Counted from the first letter of the stretch, positions 26,439-36,234 are shown. The stretch is DNA of 62,797 bases from Eubacteriales Family XIII. Incertae Sedis bacterium (GCA_031261395.1 JAISJT010000017.1:1-62797); one strand, 5' to 3'. Translations and numbers: made by a program. Notes: generated by a model from the letters alone, not told the origin.

Positions 26439-29042
26439 CTACACCGCCGTAAAGTAACCGCAGACCGTTCGGCCGCTGGCGATCTCCGACACGATACGCA
26501 AACCCTTCCCTGTCATATCGTACACAAAAACCGTATTTTCCGCGCCTTCCGGCGCCTCGGGCACAGCCATGCGAAGCAGGTTTGGCTCGCCGCCGAAAAA
26601 GTCCGGATCGTAGTATTCCGTCGTCTCTTTATTCTCAAAAATCGCCGCATAGAAAACATCCGCTTCGACGAGGTCCTGAAAGAAATGACTGCCGTAGGAC
26701 AGCTCGGGCAGATAGCCCGCCCCCTCGTAGCTCACCTCGCACGCGATGCTCACATTGCTGATCTCGGCAAAGCGCACCGGCACGCCGAGCTCCGGCGATG
26801 TGGTTCCCAGCCGCCCAGGCACAAGCAGCAGGATCGTCTTCCCCTCACCCCGAAAATACTGATTCACCTGCCCCATCAAACGAGCGATGCCCGGTTTCAA
26901 ATTGTAGGAACATTCGTAATATGCCTTCGGGTCGACACGGAGGACTATGTCGATCTCCGAGTAATACGCGCCTCCCATCGTGCCGCCGTTCAAGCGGAAA
27001 AACGTCTGCGCGTCCGCCACCTCCGGCAGGCTCACGCGGATCCCCGAGCCGCCGACCTGCAGCGGCCTGCACTGCAGCAGGTTGATGACAAAGCGCCCGT
27101 CCTGCGAGATATTGACCGCGAACTCGATATCGACAGGATACTTGTAGACCTGTTCGACCGTCTTCATGATCGCGCGCATATCGCTCAAAAAATCGCCGTA
27201 TGTCAGGATCCCGTCACAGGTAGTATATAGGATTTCTTTCTCGATGCCGTATTTTTTTAGTTCCTGCTCGCGCCGGGTATCGTGCGCGACCATGATCTTC
27301 CGGAACCAATCGCTCATACGCAGCGTGACCTCTTCGATCGGCAGCGACCGATGTGCGTTCACTGTGAGGTCGAGCACGTCGACTTTTCTCTGCGAAAAAT
27401 CGCTGGCAAATTCGCTTTTCATCGCACGGTTTTCCGGTCGGTCCAGCGCCGCGATTCGCGGATAGTCCACGTCTGTTCGATCGACCGCCCGCGTGCCAAG
27501 TCCCATGACGATACGAATGACGCCGGCCTCAGGATCGATCCCCGCATCCCAGCGGTATTGATTATATGAAAATGCGACGCCTGCCGCCGCCGGCATATAG
27601 AGATCCTTGAACAGGGATCCCGATACACGCTGCACCAATAGAGCCATCTGCTCATCCGCGCCCGTGAGTCCGCGCAGCAGGCGGTATTCGAGCACGGACT
27701 CGTCCATCGTGCTGGCATAGACCTGCCGCACGGCGTTCTCAAAGGCCACGAGCCGTTCCTCCGGCGTACCCTTGTTGACGCAAAAAACAGATTCGTATTT
27801 GCCCGCAAAGGCATTGCCGAAGCTGTCCTCCAGCATAGATGACGAGCGGACTATGATGGGGCTTTGTCCGTAATACGCCAGCATGTGGCGAAATTGTTCA
27901 CGGATATTGTCCGAAAACGTTCCCTCAAGTATCTTCTCTTTCAGGATCTCCGCGATCGCAAAGTAGCCCTTCGTCTTGCGCTGTTTGATCTTCAGACCCC
28001 AGCAATTGTTCTTGACCAGAAAAGTATAGTAGAGGTTTGCGCAGATATAATAACTATCGTGAGGCTCGAGCACTTTCGCGACCTCGGGCAGCTGTTTCTG
28101 CACGATGAGCCGTGAGAGTATCATGCCCGTCGCCTTCCCTCCGATCGAGCCGACGCCGATCATGCGGGCCTTGACCTGGAGGATATCCCCGAGCGTGATA
28201 TTGGCCTGTGCTATATCGAGGATCTTGTCGTCCGGGACGAAGACGAGCCGGCAAAGAGCGCGGAGATCCTCCGTGTTTTCGCCGCTTGCCGCCGTCTTTT
28301 TTTCCATAAAGAAGCGTTCCCAGTTGTCGAGGGTCTGTACGGAATCCATATCGCCGTACTTCCCGACGAGCGCAAAGTATTCCGACAGCTCAATGCCGTT
28401 TGTGATCGGCCGAATGACCTGCGGGTCGTCGATACTGACTGCATGCGGCAGAAAAATCGTCGGCAAATAGCGTTCGAGGACCTTCGCCGGCTGCACATAC
28501 ATGCGCGTGTCCGTATGTACGACATCGACCAGCACGCTCGCCGTTTCGCGGATGCGCGAGGTGGTTTCGATCGAATGCTGACTCCGCATATAGGCAAAAT
28601 ACGCGACGGAATTTGTCTTTGCGATTTCCGGCGCCGTAACGACAAAGAAATTGGCGATCATAAAATCCGCGATCCATTCCTGCTGCAGATCGGTCATGCT
28701 GTCAAAGACATAGTGCGCCTCCTGGCCGCCGTTTTCGATGACGTCCTGTATTTCCATCACCGTCGTTTCAAAGCCCAGCGAGATATCGATGTCATGAATC
28801 TCAAATCCGGGCGCTTCAGGGCAGACAAACCAAGGCTCACGCCGAGGCGCAATGCCGCTGTCAAAACGAAAATAAACAACATGCTTTCCGTCACGTACAG
28901 CGCGCTCGGCAAAAGGAAGGACAAAAAAAGAATACGCCCGGATATCGGAGATCTGCCACACGACATTGTCCCCGTACCGGATATTGTCCAAGGCCGCATC
29001 AAGCCCGTCAAAACCGCTGAAAACTTTCTTCTGATTGATCAT
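26439..29042 (-). CDS. PEP-synthase-like ATP-grasp protein with degenerate KaiC-like N-domain
   Basis: About 867 aa from ATG 29042 (the open frame reaches a TTG at 29060). Residues 1-240 look like a RecA/KaiC fold: FSGFDGLDAAL at the start, a central YVFDSMTDLQ strand. The Walker A loop is replaced by WQISDIRAYSFF, with no GxxxxGK. Residues about 300-750 match the PEP/pyruvate-binding ATP-grasp domain of PEP synthase/PPDK: GGKATGMILSRL, IIVRSSSMLEDSFGNAFAGKYES and MALLVQRVSG. There is no swivelling phospho-His domain and no PEP-binding TIM barrel, so it cannot carry out the full PEP synthase cycle. Function unknown. Confidence 0.75.
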   Translation of the reverse strand: MINQKKVFSGFDGLDAALDNIRYGDNVVWQISDIRAYSFFVLPFAERAVRDGKHVVYFRFDSGIAPRREPWFVCPEAPGFEIHDIDISLGFETTVMEIQDVIENGGQEAHYVFDSMTDLQQEWIADFMIANFFVVTAPEIAKTNSVAYFAYMRSQHSIETTSRIRETASVLVDVVHTDTRMYVQPAKVLERYLPTIFLPHAVSIDDPQVIRPITNGIELSEYFALVGKYGDMDSVQTLDNWERFFMEKKTAASGENTEDLRALCRLVFVPDDKILDIAQANITLGDILQVKARMIGVGSIGGKATGMILSRLIVQKQLPEVAKVLEPHDSYYICANLYYTFLVKNNCWGLKIKQRKTKGYFAIAEILKEKILEGTFSDNIREQFRHMLAYYGQSPIIVRSSSMLEDSFGNAFAGKYESVFCVNKGTPEERLVAFENAVRQVYASTMDESVLEYRLLRGLTGADEQMALLVQRVSGSLFKDLYMPAAAGVAFSYNQYRWDAGIDPEAGVIRIVMGLGTRAVDRTDVDYPRIAALDRPENRAMKSEFASDFSQRKVDVLDLTVNAHRSLPIEEVTLRMSDWFRKIMVAHDTRREQELKKYGIEKEILYTTCDGILTYGDFLSDMRAIMKTVEQVYKYPVDIEFAVNISQDGRFVINLLQCRPLQVGGSGIRVSLPEVADAQTFFRLNGGTMGGAYYSEIDIVLRVDPKAYYECSYNLKPGIARLMGQVNQYFRGEGKTILLLVPGRLGTTSPELGVPVRFAEISNVSIACEVSYEGAGYLPELSYGSHFFQDLVEADVFYAAIFENKETTEYYDPDFFGGEPNLLRMAVPEAPEGAENTVFVYDMTGKGLRIVSEIASGRTVCGYFTAV

Positions 29043-29075
29043 CTTTTCTTTCGTCAACAAGTATTATTACACGAA

Positions 29076-29104
29076 TATATAGTATACCATATGGCCGCCG
29101 CCAA
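29076..29104 (-). promoter_or_regulatory. promoter of the PEP-synthase-like gene
   Basis: Minus-strand TTGGCG (29099-29104) and TATATA (29076-29081) are spaced by 17 nt, about 35 bp before the ATG at 29042. A 16-bp perfect hairpin (CAAACG/CGTTTG) lies just upstream. Confidence 0.45.
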
Positions 29105-29215
29105 ACGATGCCGTTTGACACTGAAATGCATACGGCGTAAACTGGATATAAACAGGCGTGTTTTGGTACGCCGCAGGCAATTATTATTTTATTATTTTAT
29201 TAAGGAGGTAACATT

Positions 29216-29404
29216 ATGAACGGACAAATCTTTCAGCCGTCGGTATCGAAAATTGGCGGGCTCGACGCGAGATACATGATTTTGATCGCATATTTCGGCG
29301 CGGCCATCCTTGGGTTCGTTCCGGGAGTCAAGTATGTCGCCTGGCTCATTCCTCTAATCATTTACTTCGTAGGACAGTGGACCTCAAAAATCGTCTTCAA
29401 GTAG
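29216..29404 (+). CDS. small membrane protein, 62 aa
   Basis: It begins MNGQIFQPSVSKIGG and has two hydrophobic segments (about residues 20-35 and 40-52, with LIPLIIYFVGQW). An excellent RBS (AAGGAGG) lies 7 nt upstream of the ATG. It stands alone on the plus strand, divergent from the PEP-synthase-like gene and converging on the amidohydrolase gene. The second segment faintly recalls DUF4870-type small membrane proteins, but I would not assign it. Confidence 0.65.
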   Translation: MNGQIFQPSVSKIGGLDARYMILIAYFGAAILGFVPGVKYVAWLIPLIIYFVGQWTSKIVFK

Positions 29405-29409
29405 GTGTA

Positions 29410-30564
29410 TTAACGAGCAGCCGGCTCGGTCAGAATCTGCCCCCGGTTGATTACGAACGGCGGATGATCGAGCGCCTTGAATGCGTCGTCGAGTGCGCCG
29501 GGGAAGGCAATCATACACGCTTTCATCCCAGGCTCAACCAGACCGAGCCGCTCGAACCCGAACACCTTTGCGGGGTTGGACGTCCCGCAGCGGATCGCGT
29601 CGCGCATTGGGATACCGGCGTCCAATAGCTGTGCAAGTTCAAAATACGGAATGACTGCATCCTCCTCGAAATCATCGCTTTTCGCGAGATCGGTTCCGAT
29701 CAGAATAGTCCCTCCCGCATCATAGAATTTTTTCAGATTCTTCTGCATGATTCTGCGGTGTTCATTGAAGACCTTTAGCGTACCGTATGATGGGGGGATA
29801 TTCATCGGATGCGTCCCCGTCATATCTCCCATTGTCGTCGTCATCGGAATGCTACGTGTCACCATCAGGGCGACCAGTTCGTCATCCATCTCTTCATCCC
29901 CCGGCGTGTGAGCCGCCTGATCGATCCCGCATTCCACGACCGTCCGCAAATCTTTGACGCGACCGATATGCGCCGCGCTCCAAAGCCCGCGCCGCCGCGC
30001 CTCATCCGCCAACAAGGTCATCATATCCCGGTCCATCGCGGCACGGATCGTTCCCACGATGCCGTCCGAAATACCGGTCTTGACGCCGTTCGCGCCGCCC
30101 TGCGCCAAGTATTCCACGGCGGCCCTGATGTCCTCCGCACACTCCACTTGGATCCCCCACGCCATACCGGCCTCAGGACCCATGCCATAGCCTTCCGGCA
30201 CATCCACGAACCGGCCCGCCGAGGTGATATAGGGGTATTCGGGTGTGTATAGACCACGCAGAAATTCCATATGGTGCTCCAATGTTCCGACGCCCGTGAT
30301 CCCCAGATCGGCCACCGCGCAGACGCCATTGCGGGCATACGCCCGCAGCATGTCTTCATTGTCCCGCCCGCGCCGCGCCGCATGCATATGCGCATCAAAA
30401 AATCCCGGCATCAGCGTATATCCGGACAGATCGACCACCTCGGCGTCCCCGCTCGCGAGATCCGCTCCTGTCGCGGCGATATCTTCTCCGTCCACCAAAA
30501 CGTCCGCCGGCATATACTCCCGTTCCGCATCCAGCAAATGCACGTTTTTCAGCAAGACCCTCAT
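29410..30564 (-). CDS. amidohydrolase-superfamily metal-dependent hydrolase
   Basis: A 384-aa enzyme of the imidazolonepropionase/prolidase-like branch. The N-terminal beta-sandwich leads to the barrel motif GFFDAHMHAARRG (HxH metal ligands near residue 60). SAAHIG and QAAHTPG supply further His, and GTDLAKSDD the catalytic Asp. The composite C-terminus (TSNPAKVFGFERLGLVEPG) is typical. The substrate is unknown, probably a cyclic amide or N-acyl compound. It lies 16 bp downstream of the LysR gene on the same strand. Confidence 0.85.
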   Translation of the reverse strand: MRVLLKNVHLLDAEREYMPADVLVDGEDIAATGADLASGDAEVVDLSGYTLMPGFFDAHMHAARRGRDNEDMLRAYARNGVCAVADLGITGVGTLEHHMEFLRGLYTPEYPYITSAGRFVDVPEGYGMGPEAGMAWGIQVECAEDIRAAVEYLAQGGANGVKTGISDGIVGTIRAAMDRDMMTLLADEARRRGLWSAAHIGRVKDLRTVVECGIDQAAHTPGDEEMDDELVALMVTRSIPMTTTMGDMTGTHPMNIPPSYGTLKVFNEHRRIMQKNLKKFYDAGGTILIGTDLAKSDDFEEDAVIPYFELAQLLDAGIPMRDAIRCGTSNPAKVFGFERLGLVEPGMKACMIAFPGALDDAFKALDHPPFVINRGQILTEPAAR

Positions 30565-30580
30565 GGCAATCCCACTCCTT

Positions 30581-31477
30581 TCATGAAATCAATTCTTTGT
30601 AATGCAGTTTCAAATAGTTGTAAAGAATTCGCTCATCCGTTGTCAAAATACGATCCAGCGGCGAGAGCAGGTAATGATAGAACGGAAAATTGACGTCTTC
30701 AATATTTTTGCAAACCAAGCGCTGCGCCTCGACATGTGCATTTTTCTGTGCCAGACTCATCGGCAGGAGCGCGATTGCATACCCGTCTGTCACCGCATTG
30801 AAAACGATCGTCTCGTCGCCGAGAAAAATCATCTTGCAGGACAGATCCCGCAGCATCGCATGGTAGGGAAAATAACTCGGGTGCGAGCGTGCCGCAATGA
30901 CTTTGCCGCGAAGATCGTCCAATTTTACGATCGGCAGCTCCGCGAGCGCATTGTCCGGACTCATATACAGCGAATATTTGTCTTCATAAAGACACGCCAC
31001 CCGGTAATTCTTCCGGCCGCAAGAAAGCGCTTCGCCCAATTTGTTCGCCGAGCAGGCATGGATGATCGCAGCGTCCGAGTCCATCTCAAGCAAAGGTTTG
31101 TTGTAGAAATTGAGCCGGATCTCGATGTGCGGATGAAGTTCTTTCATTTTGAAATAAAAATTGAAGAGCGGAACGTCGCTGGAGGGACCCGAGAAGTCGA
31201 TCGTGATCACGATCCGCTCTGATTCGGCGTTCGCAAGATTCGTCCAGGAATTCATGATGCCCAGAAGTTTTTCCGCATCTGCAATCACCCGTTCCCCGTG
31301 CGCAGTTGGGGTCACGCCGTTGCGTGTCCGCGTCAGAAGCGGGACTTGGATCTCGTCCTCCAGCATTTTGATCGCTGCGCTGATCGCGGGCTGGGTCACA
31401 TACAGCTTTTCTGCGGCCTTGTTGATCGAGCCGCACTGTGCGACCGCGACGAGATAGTTCAGTTGTTCCAGACGCAT
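30581..31477 (-). CDS. LysR-type transcriptional regulator
   Basis: 298 aa. The N-terminal helix-turn-helix is standard (LNYLVAVAQCGSINKAAEKL, then VTQPAISAAIKMLEDE). A periplasmic-binding-like effector domain follows from about residue 90. It is co-directional with the amidohydrolase gene and 56 bp downstream of the UGSC-like gene, so it is the likely local regulator of the 29.4-43 kb cluster. The inducer is unknown. Confidence 0.92.
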   Translation of the reverse strand: MRLEQLNYLVAVAQCGSINKAAEKLYVTQPAISAAIKMLEDEIQVPLLTRTRNGVTPTAHGERVIADAEKLLGIMNSWTNLANAESERIVITIDFSGPSSDVPLFNFYFKMKELHPHIEIRLNFYNKPLLEMDSDAAIIHACSANKLGEALSCGRKNYRVACLYEDKYSLYMSPDNALAELPIVKLDDLRGKVIAARSHPSYFPYHAMLRDLSCKMIFLGDETIVFNAVTDGYAIALLPMSLAQKNAHVEAQRLVCKNIEDVNFPFYHYLLSPLDRILTTDERILYNYLKLHYKELIS

Positions 31478-31533
31478 AGCATCACCTCATTTCGCGAAAA
31501 CACGGATTCATGCCTCCATCTTACCGCTATGTG

Positions 31534-33246
31534 TCAATAGTTCACGAATCGCGGTGTGGCAATCCTGCCTCCGTATTCCTCCAGCAATGCATCCCATTGT
31601 TTGGGGATCGATATCTTTCCATGTGTCGGTCCGCCGTGATCTCCGCCGCCGATCAGGGCAACGCCCCGGTAGTTGTTATCGCCCCCGGCCACGAACACCT
31701 GCAGGTGATCCGTATTCCAGTATTGCCTGCACGAACAGGCGTCGTCAAGCGGCAGCATGAATCCGTCCGGCAGGTGGTTGTTATCCTTTAGCCACCGGAT
31801 CGGGATTGACGAAGACGGTTTCCTCGAGTATTCACAGATGTAATTTCGCACATCGTCCCTCGTGAATCCTGCATCGGCGAGCACGCCGGCAGCTGTCGCC
31901 GAGATGACGAAGGTGCAGCCCGGATTGTATCCAACGTCCTCCGGTTTGCACATCGCTTTCAGCAACGCTGCATGGTCCTTTGGCGCTTTTATGATCTGCC
32001 GGTTTTGATACCAGACAAGCGTGACCGCCGAATCGCTGCCGGCAAATCCGATACCCTTGTGATACGGCTCCCACGGGGAGTTCTCCTCGTCCTCCGCGAA
32101 GCATATACCAAACCGCGCCTCGTGGCCCGTGTACGCATTGTCTTCGAAAGAGGGACGGACGCCCGCGATATTCATCATAAGAAAAGCAAATGCCCGCGCG
32201 ATCACAACATTCGAGCGGAAATAGGGAGCCAGGATGTTCGATCCGCAATTGATCCCCAACTGACGTGCGACCGGTCCGTTTACAACGATCACCGGCGCGA
32301 ACCCCGCGACACTACACGACCAGCCAACCAGCTGCATGGCCGGATCCGCCATCGCCTCCACGAGCGCAAGCACGACCGGGAAATGAACCGGCAAACAACC
32401 CGCCATCACAGCGTTCACTGCGATTTTCTCCACCGTTGCGATGCCGCGCATCGGAGGCAGCTTCGCAACGACATGATCCGGAGGAAGATCCGTCGCGCGA
32501 AGCATCTCCGCCACAGCTTCGCGTGTCGGCGGTGCAATCGGCGCGCCGTTCGTCCAGCCGCACCCGTAGTAAAAATCGTTCACCGCGCCGAAATCACCCT
32601 CAAATTCCAAGTCCGCTGCGGCGTTTCCATCCCTGCGAACGGAGGTTTTCTCCTTTTGATTCAACGGTCTGGTCAAGGCGTCAGCGATCTCTCCGATCAC
32701 CGGCGTGATCACGGGCACGATCCACTCGTCGATCTCCTTGCGTCCGATCTGCGGGAGCACCGACATATCCATCAACTCAATGCAGGAGAAACGGAGCTCC
32801 GGCATCAACCGTGCAGATGCTCCGCGCTGCGCGCCGGGGCGCAAATCTTCCTTGGATAACATGACCGACGGCTTTCCCATTTTCTCCGCCGCACAAGTAC
32901 ACATCGCGAGGAACAGGGAACCCGACCCGTCATCTCCATAGCCGGAGATGATTCCATCCACGCTCTCGGCCCATGCCCGGAAGGCAGGAAAATACGCCTC
33001 ATCATCTACGATATCCGTTGTCTCGACAGGATATTGAAAATACGAAAAGCTCACGCTCGGATAGCGTGCAAATAGCCCCGCTGCGATTTCGCGGAGAATC
33101 GTTTCCGAATGCCCCTTGAAATTCGAGAACATCCCGATCGTCTTTCCTTCCAGCGTATCAAGCCTGGGGGCGAGCGGCTGTGTCATCGGATCGTCGACCC
33201 GCGCCCACGGACTCAATGTTTTGTAAATCGGTTCTGACATGTTCAA
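31534..33246 (-). CDS. UGSC-like two-domain protein lacking the Sec/Cys motif
   Basis: 570 aa, two parts. Residues about 33-140 resemble the UGSC family (domain named for its Sec-Gly-Ser-Cys motif): KTIGMFSNFKGHSETIL, then GIISGYGDDGSGS where UGSC proteins have a Glu-Sec-Gly-Ser-Cys-Thr segment, then AAEKMGKPSVML. Here Sec is Asp and Cys is Gly (residues 105-109). Residues about 210-570 form a separate conserved domain with WTNGAPIAPPTREAV, VEKIAVNAVMAGC and AEDEENSPWEPYH, of a type I recall beside UGSC proteins but cannot name. RBS GGAG before the start. The gene lies 13 bp after the aldo/keto reductase gene in the same operon. Confidence 0.5.
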   Translation of the reverse strand: MNMSEPIYKTLSPWARVDDPMTQPLAPRLDTLEGKTIGMFSNFKGHSETILREIAAGLFARYPSVSFSYFQYPVETTDIVDDEAYFPAFRAWAESVDGIISGYGDDGSGSLFLAMCTCAAEKMGKPSVMLSKEDLRPGAQRGASARLMPELRFSCIELMDMSVLPQIGRKEIDEWIVPVITPVIGEIADALTRPLNQKEKTSVRRDGNAAADLEFEGDFGAVNDFYYGCGWTNGAPIAPPTREAVAEMLRATDLPPDHVVAKLPPMRGIATVEKIAVNAVMAGCLPVHFPVVLALVEAMADPAMQLVGWSCSVAGFAPVIVVNGPVARQLGINCGSNILAPYFRSNVVIARAFAFLMMNIAGVRPSFEDNAYTGHEARFGICFAEDEENSPWEPYHKGIGFAGSDSAVTLVWYQNRQIIKAPKDHAALLKAMCKPEDVGYNPGCTFVISATAAGVLADAGFTRDDVRNYICEYSRKPSSSIPIRWLKDNNHLPDGFMLPLDDACSCRQYWNTDHLQVFVAGGDNNYRGVALIGGGDHGGPTHGKISIPKQWDALLEEYGGRIATPRFVNY

Positions 33247-33258
33247 CTCCTCGTGTTA

Positions 33259-34278
33259 TCAGGTTTTGGTGTTCAAGCGGATTTTCTGATCGGAATATGG
33301 ATAAAGCCCCGGTGGTTCACTGACACGATCCAATGCTGCAACCTCATCCGGAGTTAGCTCCCAATCCGTCGCATTTAAATTGTCCGCGAGTTGGCGCGTG
33401 TCCCGAACGCCTATGATCAGCGAGCTCACGCCCGGCTTTCGCAACAAGTAATTCAGCGCGACATGGGGGACCGTGGTTTCCCGGGAGACCGCGATCCGCC
33501 GCAACTCGTCCACAACCGTGAACAGTTTTTCCTGCACCAAAGGATATCTTCCCGTGTCGCTTGCGGAGGGGAAACGCGTCCCGACCGGCCACTCCAAATC
33601 GCGGGCGTATTTCCCGCTCAGGAAGCCCCCGTACAAGGGGCTAAATACGACGATCCCGACTCCTTGGTCCAGACAGACCGGGATGAGCTCGTTCTCTAAT
33701 TCACGCGTCATCAGAGAGTATTTCGCCTCCAGCGTCCGGAATCTGGCCCATTCGTGCGCATCCGATACCGCCAGGCTCTTCATAATTTGCCAGCCCGAAA
33801 AGTTTGAGCACCCCGTATAGCGCACCTTCCCTTGGCGCACGAGCGAATCCAGCGCATCTATCGTTTCTTCAAGCGGCGTCTCCGGATCAAACACATGGAT
33901 CTCGTACACGTCGATATAATCGGTACGCAAGCGCTTCAGACTCCGCTCACAGCCATCGATGATCCTTTTTCGGGAAAGCCCGCCGCCCTTCGCAGCCTCG
34001 CATGCATAGTCCGGCGCAACCTTCGTGATCAGAATGGCATCCTTGCGCCTGCCGGCAAGCGCACTGCCAAGGATCTCCTCGGCGAGTCCCTCCGAATAGA
34101 TCTCCGCCGTATCGAAAAAATTGATTCCGGCGTCCATTGCCATCGCGACGATTTCGTTCGCACCGTTCTGTGTAACTTCGCCGCTCCGTTTGTAGATACC
34201 CTTGCCCCCGAAAGTACCGGTCCCCAGGCACAACTCCGAGACTTCAAGACCTGTCTGTCCCAATATGCGCATTCTCAT
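33259..34278 (-). CDS. aldo/keto reductase
   Basis: A 339-aa NAD(P)H-dependent oxidoreductase with the (beta/alpha)8 AKR fold. The catalytic tetrad is visible: Asp and Tyr in NFFDTAEIYSEG, Lys in ILITKVAPD, His in YEIHVFDPETP. The C-terminal cofactor-binding loop (SSLIIGVRDTRQLADNL) is present. It is encoded between the TRAP permease and the UGSC-like protein, consistent with reducing or oxidising a metabolite of the imported compound. Substrate unknown. Confidence 0.92.
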   Translation of the reverse strand: MRMRILGQTGLEVSELCLGTGTFGGKGIYKRSGEVTQNGANEIVAMAMDAGINFFDTAEIYSEGLAEEILGSALAGRRKDAILITKVAPDYACEAAKGGGLSRKRIIDGCERSLKRLRTDYIDVYEIHVFDPETPLEETIDALDSLVRQGKVRYTGCSNFSGWQIMKSLAVSDAHEWARFRTLEAKYSLMTRELENELIPVCLDQGVGIVVFSPLYGGFLSGKYARDLEWPVGTRFPSASDTGRYPLVQEKLFTVVDELRRIAVSRETTVPHVALNYLLRKPGVSSLIIGVRDTRQLADNLNATDWELTPDEVAALDRVSEPPGLYPYSDQKIRLNTKT

Positions 34279-34323
34279 CCGATTCTATAGCCTTTCCTTT
34301 CTCCGTGACGATTCCATCGCACG

Positions 34324-35625
34324 TCAATACGTACGCATGCTTTCAACCAAGGCGACTGACGCCTGCGGCAAAAAGATCAACATGATTACCAAGACCGCCA
34401 TCATGACGAGATACGGAAATGTCGCTTTGAAGATGGCGTTTGCATTGACATCCGGCACCATACGCGCGACCGTGAAAGTCACGATTCCAAACGGCGGGGT
34501 GATCGTTCCAAAGCTGCAAAGCAGCGTGAACAGCACGCCAAACTGGATAGGATCGACGCCGAAATTCTGTGAGATCGGGAAAAGCAACGGCACCAACAGC
34601 ATCGTCAGCGGCGCGACGTCGATGAACATTCCCAGGATGATCATGACGATCGAAACGAGAATCAGAAATCCCTCCGGCGTCGTTGTGACCCTGCCGATCC
34701 AAGCGCTCAGCATCGTGCCGACGCCCGTGAGCGCGAGGAACGAGTTGAAGATCATCGTGCCTGCGAGCAAGAGAAAAATCGAGACCGCCAGCCGGATGGT
34801 CGTCATCAATGCGCCCCGGATCCCTTCCCAGGACAAGCGACGTTTGAACGCTCCGAGAATCAGGACGACCACGACGCCGATCCCGGCGCCCTCCGTCGGC
34901 GTGAAGATCCCCAGATACAGACCTCCGATGATGACAACGAAAATGATGACCAAATACAGCATCTTCACTGTCCCGGCGCGTCGTTCCGCCGACGTGGCCT
35001 TCGGCGCGAGCGGGATATCTTTCGGGCGCCGAACGGCGATATACCAGGCAGCGACCATGAATAGGACCATCTGGATAAGCCCCGGAACAATGCCGCCGAT
35101 GAAGAGTTCACTGATCGACGTCTGCGTCAGACAGCCGAACATGATCAGGCCTGCGCTCGGCGGGATCAGCATAGACAGCGTCGAACTGCCGCAGATCGAC
35201 CCAAGCACCGTTGCGTCATTGTAGTTGTATTTTCTGGTTTCCGGCAAACTGATTGCAGTAAAGGACGTGGCGGCAGCGATCGAGACGCCGCAGCAGGCTC
35301 CGAACGCAGCGTTGCCAACAATGACCGCATGCAGCAGACCGCCGCGCAAATGTCCCAGCCAGGTGCGCGCACCGGAGAAAAAGTCGTCCGTGAACCGCGT
35401 ACCTGCCGCCATATCCCCGAAAAGGATATAGAGGGGCAGCGTCGCCCAGATGTAGTTGCTCATCTGTGAATACGGAACCGTATAGAGCGCGACAAAACCG
35501 CGATGAAAGCCTTCCAAATAGCATATTCCAAGAAAACCGACCAAACCGAACGCGATTGCCGCAGGCATGCGCAGCACGAGCAGCGCGAAAACGGCAACGA
35601 TGCCGATGACGATGACCGTAATCAT
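34324..35625 (-). CDS. dctM: TRAP transporter large permease DctM
   Basis: The ion-coupled permease of a tripartite ATP-independent periplasmic transporter. From ATG 35625 (overlapping the dctQ stop, ATGA) it is 433 aa with 11-12 hydrophobic segments. Family sequence includes MPAAIAFGLVGFLGI, FGACCGVSIAAATSF, IPPSAGLIMFG and GMFIDVAPLTMLLVPLLFPI. The frame extends upstream to 35808 only as an overlap with dctQ. It works with DctQ and DctP encoded just upstream. Confidence 0.95.
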   Translation of the reverse strand: MITVIVIGIVAVFALLVLRMPAAIAFGLVGFLGICYLEGFHRGFVALYTVPYSQMSNYIWATLPLYILFGDMAAGTRFTDDFFSGARTWLGHLRGGLLHAVIVGNAAFGACCGVSIAAATSFTAISLPETRKYNYNDATVLGSICGSSTLSMLIPPSAGLIMFGCLTQTSISELFIGGIVPGLIQMVLFMVAAWYIAVRRPKDIPLAPKATSAERRAGTVKMLYLVIIFVVIIGGLYLGIFTPTEGAGIGVVVVLILGAFKRRLSWEGIRGALMTTIRLAVSIFLLLAGTMIFNSFLALTGVGTMLSAWIGRVTTTPEGFLILVSIVMIILGMFIDVAPLTMLLVPLLFPISQNFGVDPIQFGVLFTLLCSFGTITPPFGIVTFTVARMVPDVNANAIFKATFPYLVMMAVLVIMLIFLPQASVALVESMRTY

Positions 35626-36128
35626 TTCACTGCACCTCCTTTCTCCCGCATCGTTTTGGCGAACCGGATCAGGTTGAGTATCGTGGCAAAAGCGAACAAG
35701 ACCCAACCGATCCCCAACACGAGATAGAACGGCCCATGCGGGATGTGCAGCGTCAGTGTGTACCGTCCGGATTCTATCTGCTGTCCCGCGACTATGAAAG
35801 TCTGCCACGCCGCGAGAACGTAAAACACGAGACAGAGTATATAGGTGAAGAAATCAACCAGCGCTTGCCGCTTGGGGGACATCTTGTCCACAAACACGCC
35901 GATTACGATATGCCCGCACTCGCTCTGTATGAACCATCCGCCAATCGCGACCGCGCAAAGCTGCATCACGCTCACAAGTTCCGTCTGCCCCATGATCGGG
36001 GCGTGAAACCCGTAGCGTCCGACGGTATGGACAGCCATCATGATCGCAATTACGAGGAAGACGCCTCCGCACCACAGCGCGACCAATTCCATCAATCGCG
36101 TGATTTTACTATCAAATTTTTGCCACAC
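35622..36128 (-). CDS. dctQ: TRAP transporter small permease DctQ
   Basis: 168 aa with four hydrophobic helices. The family motif region VGRYGFHAPIMGQTELVSVMQL is clear. It pairs with DctM to form the membrane unit. It is translationally coupled to dctM and lies 106 bp after dctP. Confidence 0.93.
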   Translation of the reverse strand: MWQKFDSKITRLMELVALWCGGVFLVIAIMMAVHTVGRYGFHAPIMGQTELVSVMQLCAVAIGGWFIQSECGHIVIGVFVDKMSPKRQALVDFFTYILCLVFYVLAAWQTFIVAGQQIESGRYTLTLHIPHGPFYLVLGIGWVLFAFATILNLIRFAKTMREKGGAVK

Positions 36129-36234
36129 GGCTCATGCTCCTTTCCGCAGCAGACGTCATTTCCGGCCCGGATAAAGGCAACGGCAACCGGCAGGCGGCGT
36201 CCGCCTGACAGGTACCGTTGCCCGCAAAATCTTT

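Noticed and set aside
31534..33246. Selenocysteine at the UGSC motif
   Set aside because: The motif position is an Asp codon, not TGA, and the frame is uninterrupted.
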